Source: Beijerinckia indica subsp. indica ATCC 9039
GTDB taxonomy: Bacteria; Pseudomonadota; Alphaproteobacteria; Rhizobiales; Beijerinckiaceae
Length of the DNA stretch: 64,000 bases
Assembly: GCF_000019845.1 (NCBI RefSeq)
Contig: NC_010581.1
Location: 2,361,501-2,425,500, forward strand
Direction: 5' to 3'
Each line of letters begins with the position of its first letter. The first letter of the stretch is position 1. Positions 17,972-27,005 of the stretch are shown here, in pieces. The position numbers were made by a program, and so were the translations under genes. The notes under the pieces are model-generated. The model was not told the origin of the DNA. It did not search any database and saw only the letters and a list, made by a program, of their open reading frames with translations.

Positions 17972-19285
17972 ATGTCTCTATCGGTCACCGCGTTTGTCGC
18001 GGATTCAGAGGAGAAAAAGGTTGAAGATGCCATCTATCGCAAGGTGACCTGGCACATTCTTCCCCTCCTCTTTCTTTGCTATCTTTGCGCTTATCTCGAT
18101 CGTGTGAATGTCGGTCTCGCCAAACTGCAAATGTCCGCCGACTTGCAGTTCAGTGAAACGGTTTATGGTCTTGGCGCCGGCATTTTCTTCATCGGCTTCT
18201 TCACGGTCGAAATTCCCAGCAATATCCTGCTTCACAAACTCGGCGCGCGCGTCTGGATCGCGCGCATCATGATCTCCTGGGGTCTGATTTCAGGCGCCAC
18301 CATGTTTGTCACCACGCCTTGGGCCTTCTATGTGCTGCGCTTCTTCCTCGGCGTCGCAGAGGCCGGGTTCTATCCCGGCGTCATCCTCTATCTGACTTAT
18401 TGGTACCCGAAAGAGCGGCGTGGCCGGATTTACGCCCTTTTCGCGACGGCCGTGCCCTTCTCCGGCATTATTGGCGGTCCCTTGTCCGGCCTGATCATCG
18501 ATGGCATGAACGGCGTGGCCGGCTGGACCGGCTGGCAATGGATGTTCCTTTTGGAAGCCTTGCCGTCCATCGTAATGGGCATTGCCGCATTTATTTTCCT
18601 TACCGATCATATTCATAAAGCCAAATGGCTGTCCGATGCCGAAAAGACGCTTCTGAGCCGGAATATTTCGCGTGATGCGGACGGCAAAACTGTGCATTCG
18701 GTTTGGGCTGCACTGATGAACCGTAAAGTCTGGTTCATGACAACAATCTATTTTTGTCTCATCATGGGATTTTATGGAGTGGGTTTCTGGCTGCCCACAC
18801 TCATCAATGCCACCGGCGTCAAAAGCGCTTGGCATGTCGGCTTGCTCACCGCCATTCCCTATGCATCCGCCGGTATCGCCATGCTGCTCATCGCCCGCAG
18901 CGCCGATCGCAGAAACGAACGGCGCTGGCACCTCGCGCTGACCTGCGTCGTCGGCGGCATTGGTCTCATCCTCAGCGCGCTTCTATCGCAGAGTATTCCC
19001 CTGGCCATGGCGGGATTGACGCTCGGCGCCATGGGCGCTCTGTCGACACTCCCCTTGTTCTGGAGCATTCCGACAGCTTTCCTGAACGGCACAGCCGCAG
19101 CGGCCGGCATTGCCTTCATCAATTCAGTCGGTAATCTCGGCGGTTTCGTCAGCCCCTATATGATCGGCTTTATCCGCGACACCACGGAAAGTTCCAATTT
19201 GGGCATGTATATGCTCGCCGCTTTCCTCTTTCTCGGTGCCGGCCTCACTCTCCTGGTTCCTGCCAAACTGACCGGCAAAGCGTGA
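17972..19285 (+). CDS. MFS permease, anion:cation symporter (ACS) family, acid-sugar uptake (copy 1)
   Basis: A 437-residue inner-membrane transporter with twelve hydrophobic segments and the motif CYLCAYLDRVNVGLAKLQM, usual in ACS-family permeases (tartrate, hexuronate, galactonate). GGAGGAA lies six bases before ATG 17972; the upstream in-frame ATG adds a tail unlike the family. It is close in sequence to the second permease at 21356 (shared blocks VYGLGAGIFF, LGARVWIARIM, AEAGFYPG), so one arose by duplication or both came with the cluster. Substrate, L-threonate or D-erythronate, is inferred from neighbours. Confidence 0.88.
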   Translation: MSLSVTAFVADSEEKKVEDAIYRKVTWHILPLLFLCYLCAYLDRVNVGLAKLQMSADLQFSETVYGLGAGIFFIGFFTVEIPSNILLHKLGARVWIARIMISWGLISGATMFVTTPWAFYVLRFFLGVAEAGFYPGVILYLTYWYPKERRGRIYALFATAVPFSGIIGGPLSGLIIDGMNGVAGWTGWQWMFLLEALPSIVMGIAAFIFLTDHIHKAKWLSDAEKTLLSRNISRDADGKTVHSVWAALMNRKVWFMTTIYFCLIMGFYGVGFWLPTLINATGVKSAWHVGLLTAIPYASAGIAMLLIARSADRRNERRWHLALTCVVGGIGLILSALLSQSIPLAMAGLTLGAMGALSTLPLFWSIPTAFLNGTAAAAGIAFINSVGNLGGFVSPYMIGFIRDTTESSNLGMYMLAAFLFLGAGLTLLVPAKLTGKA

Positions 19286-19308
19286 CGATTAGAGCCACAG
19301 TCCCTGGA

Positions 19309-19368
19309 CCGCATTCAATGTGAATGCGGCAAGACGTAATAAATGAACCGCATTCAATGTGAATGCGG
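19309..19368. repeat. Duplicated 21-bp palindromic hairpin at convergent gene ends
   Basis: Two identical hairpins with arms CCGCATTCA/TGAATGCGG and loop ATG lie at 19309-19329 and 19348-19368, 39 bp apart. The second contains the otnC stop codon and its last codons; the first follows the permease stop. They look like a local duplication of the otnC 3' end that now serves as tandem bidirectional terminators. Confidence 0.7.
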
Positions 19369-20016
19369 TTCCTCGGCCAATTTCAGGCCAAAAGTTTTGA
19401 CGAGATCCTCGACCTGTTCTTTCGTCAAATAGCGCGGGTTGAGACCACGCAGCAAAAGATAAAGCTTCGCGGTCTCTTCCAATTCCTCAGTGGCGAAGAC
19501 GGCTGCTTCGAGCGTATCACCAGCAACAACGGGACCGTGATTGGCCAACAAGACGGACGTATAACGGCCGGCAAGCCCCTTGATGGCATCGGCCACGGCA
19601 GGATCACCGGGACGATAATAGGGCACAAGCGCGGTCACGCCCGCCCGCATGAGATAATAAGGCGTTATCGGCGGCAAGACCGCGCGCGGATCAATTTCCG
19701 GCAGCATAGATAGCGCGACGGAATGCGTCGAATGCAGATGCACAATGGCGCGGGCGCTGCTTCGCGTTTCATAAAGCGCCGCATGGAGCGGGATCTCCTT
19801 GGTCGGTGCATCACCAGAAACCAGTTTTCCAGTGGCATCGAGCCGCGTGATGCGCGCCGGATCGAGAAAACCGAGCGAGGCATTGGTTGGCGTGACAAGC
19901 CAGCCTCCATCATCAAGCCGAAGACTGATATTGCCGGAAGACCCAGGCGTCAGGCCACGTTCAAAGAGCGAACGACCAAAACGGCAGATTTCGTCGCGCA
20001 ATTTTGTCTCGCTCAT
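19354..20016 (-). CDS. otnC: 3-oxo-tetronate 4-phosphate decarboxylase (class II aldolase family)
   Basis: A 220-residue class II aldolase/adducin protein. Features seen: GLTPGSSGNISLRLDDGGWLVTPTNAS near the N-terminus, the catalytic acid region GDAPTKEIPLHAALYE, zinc ligands HLHSTHS, and the third histidine in LLANHGPVVAG. In the L-threonate and D-erythronate routes OtnC decarboxylates 3-oxo-tetronate 4-phosphate to dihydroxyacetone phosphate. It lies directly after the lacI gene on the minus strand. ATG 20016 has GAGGCGG eight bases upstream; a GTG at 20049 abutting the lacI stop is the alternative. Confidence 0.87.
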   Translation of the reverse strand: MSETKLRDEICRFGRSLFERGLTPGSSGNISLRLDDGGWLVTPTNASLGFLDPARITRLDATGKLVSGDAPTKEIPLHAALYETRSSARAIVHLHSTHSVALSMLPEIDPRAVLPPITPYYLMRAGVTALVPYYRPGDPAVADAIKGLAGRYTSVLLANHGPVVAGDTLEAAVFATEELEETAKLYLLLRGLNPRYLTKEQVEDLVKTFGLKLAEEPHSH

Positions 20017-20049
20017 CGTGTTTTCCGCCTCTTCGTATGCCAGCCTCAC

Positions 20050-21069
20050 TCAGGCCGTCGCGCCTTGCATCAATTCAAATCCGACATCAATAAGCTGCGA
20101 CGGTCCATCCGAGCAGACGAGTTTAGCGCCGCATTCACCGATCAGAACACGCGGTGTTCTGATCGTCGTGAGCGGTTGCGGTGCGCACTGGCCCACATCC
20201 AATCCATTGTAGCCGAAGAGGGCCAAGCGATCCGGTATCGCGATCCCCCGGCCAAGGCACAGGAAATAGCCGCCCATGGCCATGTCGTCATTGGAGAAAT
20301 AAACCGCATCGAGCTTGGGGCAGCGCGATAACAAGCGCTCAAGGCCGGCGCGACCTTTCTCGATAGAAGAGGCCGCGTCGATGATTTCCCGATCATAAAG
20401 TTTAATGCCTGCCTCGGCCAGGATTTCAAGAAAGCCCGCAAGCCGCTTCGCCGCGCGGCGGTCACGATTCAGATCATGGCCGACATAGCCAATGCGGCGA
20501 TAGCCTCTCGCGAGCAGATAACGCGCGCTGACCCGGCCCGCTTCACGACTCGAAAAGCCGACGACATGATCGATCCCCGTCCCGTCGGTATCGAGAAGTT
20601 CGGCAATGCGGACGCCACTTGCGCGCATCATCGTCACGGCGCGCTCGCTATGCTCCAGACCGGCGATCAACAGGCCCGCGGGGCGCCAGGCAAACATGGA
20701 TTCAATGAGCGTCTCTTCCTGATTCTGATCATAATCCGTGATGCCGATAACCGATTGAAAACCGGCCGTCATCAACGCGTTTTGCGCGCCGCGCAAGACA
20801 TCAGGAAACACGATATTCGCAAGGGAGGGAATGATGATCGCAACGAGATTCGATCCCGTGGAAGCTAGCGCGCCGGCGATTTTGTTTGGGACATAACCCA
20901 GCCGATCGACCGCGCTCTGGACCCTTTCGCGCGTCTTTTCCGAAAAGGAACCGTGGTTGCGCAAAACACGGGAGACCGTGCTCTCGCCCACGCCCGCCTC
21001 GCGCGCGACATCCGTCAAGGTCACGCTGGAAGCGATCCTACGATTGTCAAGCCAGCGGTCTTCAGACAC
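20050..21069 (-). CDS. LacI-family repressor of the acid-sugar cluster
   Basis: A 339-residue regulator. The LacI helix-turn-helix (VTLTDVAREAGVGESTVSRVLRNHGSFSEKTRERVQSAVDRLGYVPN) and hinge (KIAGALAS) begin about 17 residues in, after a short N-terminal extension; the rest is a periplasmic-binding-like sensor domain (GLLIAGLEHSERAV, LFGYNGLDVGQCAPQPLTTIR). It is divergent from the second permease, with two LacI-type operators between them, and followed by otnC. It probably represses both directions until an acid sugar or a derivative binds. Confidence 0.93.
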   Translation of the reverse strand: MSEDRWLDNRRIASSVTLTDVAREAGVGESTVSRVLRNHGSFSEKTRERVQSAVDRLGYVPNKIAGALASTGSNLVAIIIPSLANIVFPDVLRGAQNALMTAGFQSVIGITDYDQNQEETLIESMFAWRPAGLLIAGLEHSERAVTMMRASGVRIAELLDTDGTGIDHVVGFSSREAGRVSARYLLARGYRRIGYVGHDLNRDRRAAKRLAGFLEILAEAGIKLYDREIIDAASSIEKGRAGLERLLSRCPKLDAVYFSNDDMAMGGYFLCLGRGIAIPDRLALFGYNGLDVGQCAPQPLTTIRTPRVLIGECGAKLVCSDGPSQLIDVGFELMQGATA

Positions 21070-21133
21070 GCAAAATCCTCCCGGCCCTTTCTACCTCTTT
21101 TCCCATAAAAATGCAGTGAGTCTCAAGTCCTAT

Positions 21134-21180
21134 TTGGCAGCGCTGCCAAAATGTGATAGAGAAAATGGTAGCGCTGCCAA
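21134..21180. promoter_or_regulatory. Two LacI-type operators between lacI and the second permease
   Basis: TTGGCAGCGCTGCCAA at 21134-21149 is a perfect 16-bp palindrome. A second site, TGGTAGCGCTGCCA at 21166-21179, differs by one base. Their centres are 31 bp apart, about three helical turns, which would suit two dimers on one DNA face. The central GCGC flanked by TGGnA is typical of LacI-family sites. Confidence 0.82.
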
Positions 21181-21355
21181 TCTGCATCGCAGAACAGCAG
21201 CGCCAAAGCATTGGCATGCGCGATGGGCTTCGCCCGCGTCAGACAATGCAAGGATTCAATAACAAGAGTTTCCGCGTGATCTCGCTGATCGCGAAAGGGA
21301 CCCCCCTGAAAACAATCAAGGAAAACCAAGCCCGAAGCGGGCGAGGGAGGAAAAT

Positions 21356-22669
21356 ATGAGCATGGAAATGCATGCATTGCCGCTTGCGGCATCCAACAAT
21401 GTGGATGCTGAAAGCCAGGCCTATCGCAAAGTCTTCTGGCGCATCGTCCCTTTTCTCATGGTGTGTTACGTGGTCGCCTATCTCGACCGCATCAATGTCG
21501 GTTTCGCGAAATTGCAGATGGCGCAAGACCTGCAATTCAGTGAAGCCGTTTACGGATTAGGGGCCGGAATTTTCTTTCTCGGTTATTTTCTGTTCGAGAT
21601 TCCGAGCAATTTGATCCTTCACAAGGTCGGCGCCCGCGTCTGGATCGCGCGGATCATGGTGACCTGGGGTCTGATTTCCGCCGCCTTTATCTTTGTTGGC
21701 TCGGCGCCAGCCTTTTATGTGATGCGCTTTCTCCTCGGCATGGCGGAAGCAGGTTTCTACCCAGGTATCATTCTCTATCTGACCTTCTGGTATCCGTCCT
21801 ATAAACGCGCCAAGATCATCGCCATCTTCATGGCGGCCATTCCCGTCTCTGGCATTTTCGGCAATCCGCTTTCCGGCTGGATCATGGACCAGTTCCATCA
21901 TACCGGCGGGCTTGCAGGTTGGCAGTGGATGTTCCTGATCGAAGCGGTCCCCGCTGTCATCGTCGGCATCATCACCTATTTCTATCTCGACAATAATATC
22001 CGCGATGCCAAATGGCTCAGCGACGACGAAAAGCAGATCCTCGAACAGAATATCAAGGCGCAAGCCGCTCAGCGGGAAACAACGCATTCGCTCAGGCAGG
22101 TCTTCACCAATCCGCGCATCTGGCAAATGGCCTTCATTTATTTTGCCGTCGTGACAGGTCAATACGGTTTGACATTCTGGATGCCGACCTTCGTCAAAAC
22201 TGTGGGTGTGACCGGGAATTTCAATATTGGCCTCATTAGCGCGATCCCGTTCCTGTGCGCGGTCGTGGTCATGATCGCCTTTGGCCGCAGCGCCGATCAC
22301 TATCGTGAACGCCGTTGGCATCTCGCCATCCCCGCCTTGCTCGGCGCCGTCGGTTTCATCGCCGCAGCAACAACCACCAATATGGGCTTTGCCATTCTCT
22401 TTTTGTCCTTGGCAGCCGCCGGCGCCCTAACATGCGCCCCCTTGTTCTGGTCACTGCCGACAGCTTTTCTTTCGGGAACAGCCGCGGCAGGCGGTATCGC
22501 CATGATCAATTCCATCGGCAATCTTGCGGGTTTCGTCAGCCCCTATGTCATTGGAATGATCCGCGACGCGACGGGCAATACGCAATACGCCATGTATACG
22601 CTCGCTGCCATGCTCGTCCTTGGGGCTATCGTCACACTTTTGACACCCGCCAGATTGGTCAATCACTGA
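21356..22669 (+). CDS. MFS permease, ACS family, acid-sugar uptake (copy 2)
   Basis: A 437-residue twelve-helix transporter closely related to the copy at 17972, with CYVVAYLDRINVGFAKLQMAQDLQFSE near the N-terminus. AGGGAGGAAAAT precedes the ATG. It begins the run permease-ltnD-otnI-otnK, all on the plus strand, under the twin LacI operators. The leader between operators and start is about 175 bp. Likely substrate is L-threonate because LtnD is the next gene; this is inference. Confidence 0.88.
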   Translation: MSMEMHALPLAASNNVDAESQAYRKVFWRIVPFLMVCYVVAYLDRINVGFAKLQMAQDLQFSEAVYGLGAGIFFLGYFLFEIPSNLILHKVGARVWIARIMVTWGLISAAFIFVGSAPAFYVMRFLLGMAEAGFYPGIILYLTFWYPSYKRAKIIAIFMAAIPVSGIFGNPLSGWIMDQFHHTGGLAGWQWMFLIEAVPAVIVGIITYFYLDNNIRDAKWLSDDEKQILEQNIKAQAAQRETTHSLRQVFTNPRIWQMAFIYFAVVTGQYGLTFWMPTFVKTVGVTGNFNIGLISAIPFLCAVVVMIAFGRSADHYRERRWHLAIPALLGAVGFIAAATTTNMGFAILFLSLAAAGALTCAPLFWSLPTAFLSGTAAAGGIAMINSIGNLAGFVSPYVIGMIRDATGNTQYAMYTLAAMLVLGAIVTLLTPARLVNH

Positions 22670-22675
22670 GACCAA

Positions 22676-22701
22676 GGGTGGATCCGGCTCTGAATCCACC
22701 C
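22676..22701 (+). terminator. Short hairpin between permease and ltnD
   Basis: GGGTGGAT and ATCCACCC form an 8-bp stem with a 10-nt loop just after the permease stop. No T tract follows, so it may be an RNA-stability or processing element within the operon rather than a full terminator. Confidence 0.4.
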
Positions 22702-22760
22702 GATCTCAGACATTTTCACCAATCATTTCACGGCCTCTTCGACAATGAAGGAAAAATAGA

Positions 22761-23687
22761 ATGAATGCGGTCACAAATGCCACGGAATTCCGGCTCGGGC
22801 GCGTCGCCGTCATCGGACTGGGCTCCATGGGTTATGGCATGGCGCAATCGTTAAAGCGCGCCGGTTTCGATGTCACCGGTTGCGACACCAATCAGGACGC
22901 CGTTGCTCGCTTTGTTGCGGAGGGGGGACGCAGCAGCCCCATACTGGCGGACGTAGCGGCGGACGCCGATTGCGTTATCTCGGTCGTGGTCAATGCGGCG
23001 CAGACGGAAGCTATCCTCTTCGGCGATGGTGGCGTGGCCGAGACCATGCCCAAGGACAGCGTGTTCATCTCCTGCGCCACCATGGATCCCGATATTGTTC
23101 GCCGTCTCGCTGCCAAGCTCGAAGCGACGGGCCGACATTATCTCGATGCACCAATCAGCGGCGGCGCAAAGCGCGCGGCGGAAGGCGCCTTGACCATCCT
23201 CGCCTCCGGTTCGCCAAAAGCTTTTGCAAAGGCGCGCCCGGCACTCAATGCCATGGCTGCCAAACTCTATGAACTCGGCGATGCGCCAGGCCAAGGCGCC
23301 GCGTTCAAAATGATCAACCAGCTTCTCGCCGGCGTACACATTGCCGTCGCCAGCGAGGCAATCACCTTTGCCGCCCGTCAAGGTCTCGACCTCGACAAGG
23401 TTTATGAGGTTATCACCGCTTCGGCAGGCAATTCCTGGATGTTCGAGAATCGCGTGCCACATGTCCTCGAAGGCGATTACACGCCGCGCAGCGCCGTGGA
23501 TATTTTCGTCAAGGATCTCGGCATTATTCAGGATATGGCACGCAACACCAAATTTCCCGTGCCGATCGCCGCCGCCGCATTGCAAATGTTTCTGATGACC
23601 TCCGCCGCCGGCATGGGCCGCGAGGATGATGCCTCAGTCGCACGGCTTTATGCCAACATCACCGGGACGAAACTGCCTGGAGCATAA
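22761..23687 (+). CDS. ltnD: L-threonate dehydrogenase
   Basis: A 308-residue member of the beta-hydroxyacid dehydrogenase family. The Rossmann motif VAVIGLGSMGYGMAQSLKRAGFDVTGCD is at residues ~13-40, the substrate-binding DAPISGGAKRAAEGALTILASG is at about 131-153, and the catalytic lysine lies in GAAFKMINQLLAG. It is placed with OtnI and OtnK in the order known for L-threonate catabolism, where LtnD makes 2-oxo-tetronate with NAD+. Related enzymes use tartronate semialdehyde or 3-hydroxyisobutyrate; context makes LtnD the best reading. AAGGA precedes the ATG. Confidence 0.87.
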   Translation: MNAVTNATEFRLGRVAVIGLGSMGYGMAQSLKRAGFDVTGCDTNQDAVARFVAEGGRSSPILADVAADADCVISVVVNAAQTEAILFGDGGVAETMPKDSVFISCATMDPDIVRRLAAKLEATGRHYLDAPISGGAKRAAEGALTILASGSPKAFAKARPALNAMAAKLYELGDAPGQGAAFKMINQLLAGVHIAVASEAITFAARQGLDLDKVYEVITASAGNSWMFENRVPHVLEGDYTPRSAVDIFVKDLGIIQDMARNTKFPVPIAAAALQMFLMTSAAGMGREDDASVARLYANITGTKLPGA

Positions 23688-23822
23688 CCCCCGAAAGCAG
23701 AACGCTTTCTGGATCACGATTATGCGTTAAGACAACAAGATAAGGGCGTTTTCAGATTCGGATGAATCTGGAAATACACCGATAAGCCATGCGATCACCC
23801 TGAACGTGTAGAGGATGCCGCC

Positions 23823-24632
23823 ATGCCACGTTTTGCCGCCAATCTCACGATGATGTTCAATGAATGGGATTTTCTCGATCGTTTCGATGCCGCCGCCGAC
23901 GCCGGTTTCGAGGCTGTCGAATATTTGTTTCCCTATGATTTCACGCCGGAGGCGATTGCCGAGCGTTTGACACGCAATGGTCTGACCCAGGCCCTGTTCA
24001 ATCTGCCGCCGGGCGATTGGGCCGCCGGCGAACGCGGTCTTGCCGCCCTACCCGGCCGCTTCGAGGATGTGAAGGCGGCCGTGACACACGCTCTCCCCTA
24101 TGCGGAGGCGACGGGTGTCAAGCGGCTGCATCTGATGGCGGGCATCGGCGAGCGATCGAGTGCGGCAGCGACCGCCGCCTATTCTCAATCCGTTGCCTGG
24201 ACGGCGGAAATTTTGGCCGACAAAGGCCTCGACCTTCTGCTCGAACCGATCAACAGCCGTGACATGCCAGGCTATTTCCTGAATGATTTTGCCTGGACGG
24301 ATGCCTTCATCAAAGAGCTCGCCGCGCCCAATCTAAAACTACAATTCGACATTTATCATCGTCAGATCATGCATGGCGATGTGACCATGGCTTTCCGCCA
24401 GCTCCTGCCTTTCATCGGTCACGTGCAGATCGCAAGCGTCCCCTCGCGCCATGAACCGGATGGCGAGGAATTGAACTATGGTTTTCTTTTCGAGGAGATG
24501 GACCGGCTGGGCTATGCCGGTTTCACGGGCTGCGAATACCGCCCGCGCGCCGGCACCTTGGCGGGACTCGATTGGTTCAAACCCTATGCGCGGAGAGAAC
24601 CCGTGTTGAGCTTGACGGGAGAACGGTCATGA
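23823..24632 (+). CDS. otnI: 2-oxo-tetronate isomerase (hydroxypyruvate isomerase family)
   Basis: A 269-residue TIM-barrel protein of the Hyi/OtnI family. The metal and catalytic acids lie in LLLEPINSRDMPGYFL, LKLQFDIYHRQIMHGD, GHVQIASVPSRHEP and GFTGCEYRPRAGT, as in hydroxypyruvate isomerases. In this pathway it converts 2-oxo-tetronate into 3-oxo-tetronate. Its last bases overlap the otnK start (ATGA at 24629-24632), pointing to coupled translation. A 135-bp gap with a small hairpin (CAGATTC/GAATCTG, 23753-23770) separates it from ltnD. Confidence 0.87.
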   Translation: MPRFAANLTMMFNEWDFLDRFDAAADAGFEAVEYLFPYDFTPEAIAERLTRNGLTQALFNLPPGDWAAGERGLAALPGRFEDVKAAVTHALPYAEATGVKRLHLMAGIGERSSAAATAAYSQSVAWTAEILADKGLDLLLEPINSRDMPGYFLNDFAWTDAFIKELAAPNLKLQFDIYHRQIMHGDVTMAFRQLLPFIGHVQIASVPSRHEPDGEELNYGFLFEEMDRLGYAGFTGCEYRPRAGTLAGLDWFKPYARREPVLSLTGERS

Positions 24633-25906
24633 GCTTGCTGCTCGGTTGCATCGCCGATGATTATACAGGCGCGTCCGATCTCGCAAATACACTTGCCCGC
24701 AATGGATTGCGGACGATCCAGACCATCGGCCTGCCTGCGGCCGATCTCGATTTGAAGGATATCGATGCCGCCGTCGTCTCTTTCAAAAGCCGCTCCATTC
24801 CTGCGGACGAGGCCGTCGCCTTGGCCGTCTCCGCGAACCATTGGCTGCGCGAACACGGCGCCAAACATGTCCTATTCAAAATCTGTTCGACCTTCGATTC
24901 AACCGATCTTGGCAATATCGGTCCAGTCACGGAGGCCTTGCGCAACGCGGATGCAACGCTGCCAACTCTGGTGACACCGGCTTTTCCCGAGACAGGGCGA
25001 ACTGTCTATCAAGGCCATCTTTTCGTTGGTTCCGTGCCGCTCAATGAAAGTCCTCTCAAGGACCATCCGTTGAATCCGATGCATGACGCCAATCTCGTTC
25101 GCGTTCTCGCGCGCCAGAGTCGAGACAAGGTCGGCCTTGTACCTTTGTCCGTCGTCGAACAAGGTGTCGAGGCAGTTCGCACACATCTCGTCGCTCTAGC
25201 CAGTGAAGGCGTGCAAAGCGCAATCATCGACGCGGTTTTCGATCGGCATCTCGAAACCATTGGAATGATTGCACTGGAAGCGCCGACATCGACCGGCGCT
25301 TCAGGACTCGGCCTTGGCCTGGCCCGCGCGCTCACCGCGTCCAAGCCGATCCAAGCTGGCGTGCAGTCACAGAAGGCCTCCACGCCGGTCGCGGGACATG
25401 CCGCGATCATTGCCGGAAGCTGCTCGCAAGCGACTTTGCAGCAAATCGAGGCCGTAGCGGGAGCTATTCCAACCTTGCGCCTGCAACCCGAAGAGCTCAT
25501 CGCCAGCCCGGCCCATACGGTCGAACGAGCCCTCTCCTGGGCCCGCCCACAATTGGCATCGGGGCCGGTACTGATCGCCAGCAGTGCCCCGCCTTCCGAA
25601 GTCATTGCCCTGCAAGCCCGCCATGGCAAGGAATCCGGCATCGCAATCGAAAAGGCGCTCGCCGAAATCGCCTCGGGACTCGTCAATTCCGGCGTGAAAC
25701 GGCTTGTCGTCGCGGGGGGCGAAACATCGGGCGCAACGGTGGATCGGCTGCATGTGCAAGCCTTTTCGATCGGACAGGAAATCGCCCCAGGCGTGCCCAT
25801 TCTTGAGGTATCCGATCAGGAACATGGCGCCATGCTGCTCGCTCTCAAATCCGGCAATTTTGGCGGCCGTGATTTCTTCAGCCGAGCGCTTGAACTGATG
25901 CAATGA
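24629..25906 (+). CDS. otnK: 3-oxo-tetronate kinase (DUF1537 four-carbon acid sugar kinase)
   Basis: A 425-residue DUF1537 protein. The N-terminal substrate domain opens with LLGCIADDYTGASDLANTLARNGL, the family signature; the C-terminal nucleotide domain has IIAGSCSQATLQQIEA, LVVAGGETSGATVDRL and EHGAMLLALKSGNFGGRDFF. OtnK phosphorylates 3-oxo-tetronate at O4 so that OtnC can decarboxylate it. The ATG overlaps the otnI stop. This shared step lets both LtnD/OtnI and DenD feed one route to dihydroxyacetone phosphate. Confidence 0.9.
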   Translation: MSLLLGCIADDYTGASDLANTLARNGLRTIQTIGLPAADLDLKDIDAAVVSFKSRSIPADEAVALAVSANHWLREHGAKHVLFKICSTFDSTDLGNIGPVTEALRNADATLPTLVTPAFPETGRTVYQGHLFVGSVPLNESPLKDHPLNPMHDANLVRVLARQSRDKVGLVPLSVVEQGVEAVRTHLVALASEGVQSAIIDAVFDRHLETIGMIALEAPTSTGASGLGLGLARALTASKPIQAGVQSQKASTPVAGHAAIIAGSCSQATLQQIEAVAGAIPTLRLQPEELIASPAHTVERALSWARPQLASGPVLIASSAPPSEVIALQARHGKESGIAIEKALAEIASGLVNSGVKRLVVAGGETSGATVDRLHVQAFSIGQEIAPGVPILEVSDQEHGAMLLALKSGNFGGRDFFSRALELMQ

Positions 25907-25933
25907 TCCTGACGCATCCATGCAACATGGCAA

Positions 25934-25959
25934 GAGGGTTGGTGATCATGCCAATCCTC
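25934..25959. terminator. Hairpin between otnK and hydrolase gene ends
   Basis: GAGGGTTGG and CCAATCCTC pair over nine positions (one G-T) around an 8-nt loop in the 81-bp gap of two convergent genes. A probable but modest terminator. Confidence 0.45.
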
Positions 25960-25987
25960 GACCAATGACGGGAATCAAGTCTCGGTT

Positions 25988-26881
25988 TCACGCAGTCACG
26001 CGGCCCAAAAACGCCCGTATCGTGCTGGCGATCTCACGCGCATGCGTCTCAAGTGCGAAATGACCGGTGTCGAAGAAATGCACTTCGGCTTTTGGATTGT
26101 CTCGCTTGAAGGCTTCGGCGCCTGGCGGCAGGAAGAACGGATCATTCTTGCCCCAGACCGCGAGGAATGGCGGCTGCTGGGCCGCGAAATAGGCATGAAA
26201 CTTGGGATAGAGCGCGACATTCGTTGCATAATTGCCAAAGAGGTCGAGCTGGATCTCGTCATTGCCTGGGCGCGATAGCAAAGCATAATCGAGCCAATAG
26301 GCTTCGGGTGCTACTTTCATCTCATCGGCGACACCATGCACATATTGCCATTTGGTGCCCTCGAGCGTCAGCAGCGAGCGAATAGCGTCCCGGTTCTCCT
26401 GGCTTGGCTCACGCCAATAGTTCTGGATTGGCGTCCAGCCCTCGCTCAAACCTTCTTCATAAGCATTGCCGTTCTGCGAGATAATCGCTGACACGCGCTC
26501 GGGCCGCGCCATGGCCAGACGATAACCGACGGGCGCCCCGTAATCGAAGACATAGATCGCATAATGCTCAAGGCGGATGACATCGGTAAAATCCTGGATG
26601 ACCTTTGTCAAATTGTCGAATGTATAGTCGAACCGACCCCGTTCGGGCGCCGTGGTGAAACCAAAACCCGGCATATCAGGCGCGATAATATGATAACGAT
26701 CAGCCAAAAGCGGGATCAGATCCCGGAACATATGCGAGGAAGTCGGAAAGCCATGTAACAGCAGAAGCGTCGGGTTCGCTGCATCGCCAGCTTCGCGGTA
26801 GAAGACCGTCACAGGACCGACCTTGGCTGTGCGCAAGGAGATTTCCACAGAGTTCGGAATGGCTGCGATATTCATATTCAT
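25988..26881 (-). CDS. Alpha/beta hydrolase, haloalkane dehalogenase/epoxide hydrolase-like
   Basis: A 297-residue alpha/beta-hydrolase. The oxyanion motif HGFPTSS is near residue 43, and the nucleophile elbow reads V-F-D113-Y-G-A-P-V-G, so the nucleophile is aspartate as in dehalogenases and epoxide hydrolases rather than serine. The acid is in WGKNDPFFLP and the histidine in DTGHFALETHA. ATG 26881 has GGAGAG five bases upstream. It is divergent from a LysR gene that probably controls it. Substrate cannot be named. Confidence 0.85.
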   Translation of the reverse strand: MNMNIAAIPNSVEISLRTAKVGPVTVFYREAGDAANPTLLLLHGFPTSSHMFRDLIPLLADRYHIIAPDMPGFGFTTAPERGRFDYTFDNLTKVIQDFTDVIRLEHYAIYVFDYGAPVGYRLAMARPERVSAIISQNGNAYEEGLSEGWTPIQNYWREPSQENRDAIRSLLTLEGTKWQYVHGVADEMKVAPEAYWLDYALLSRPGNDEIQLDLFGNYATNVALYPKFHAYFAAQQPPFLAVWGKNDPFFLPPGAEAFKRDNPKAEVHFFDTGHFALETHAREIASTIRAFLGRVTA

Positions 26882-27005
26882 AGCGTCTCTCCGGATTATC
26901 ACGTCTCATCGACGCGTATCATCATGCCTTCTTGTGATATAGCCTTGCGTATTCCGGCAGAATATTTAGAGTTCGGCAGTCAGTATTCCAACTTTCGGAA
27001 GAATT

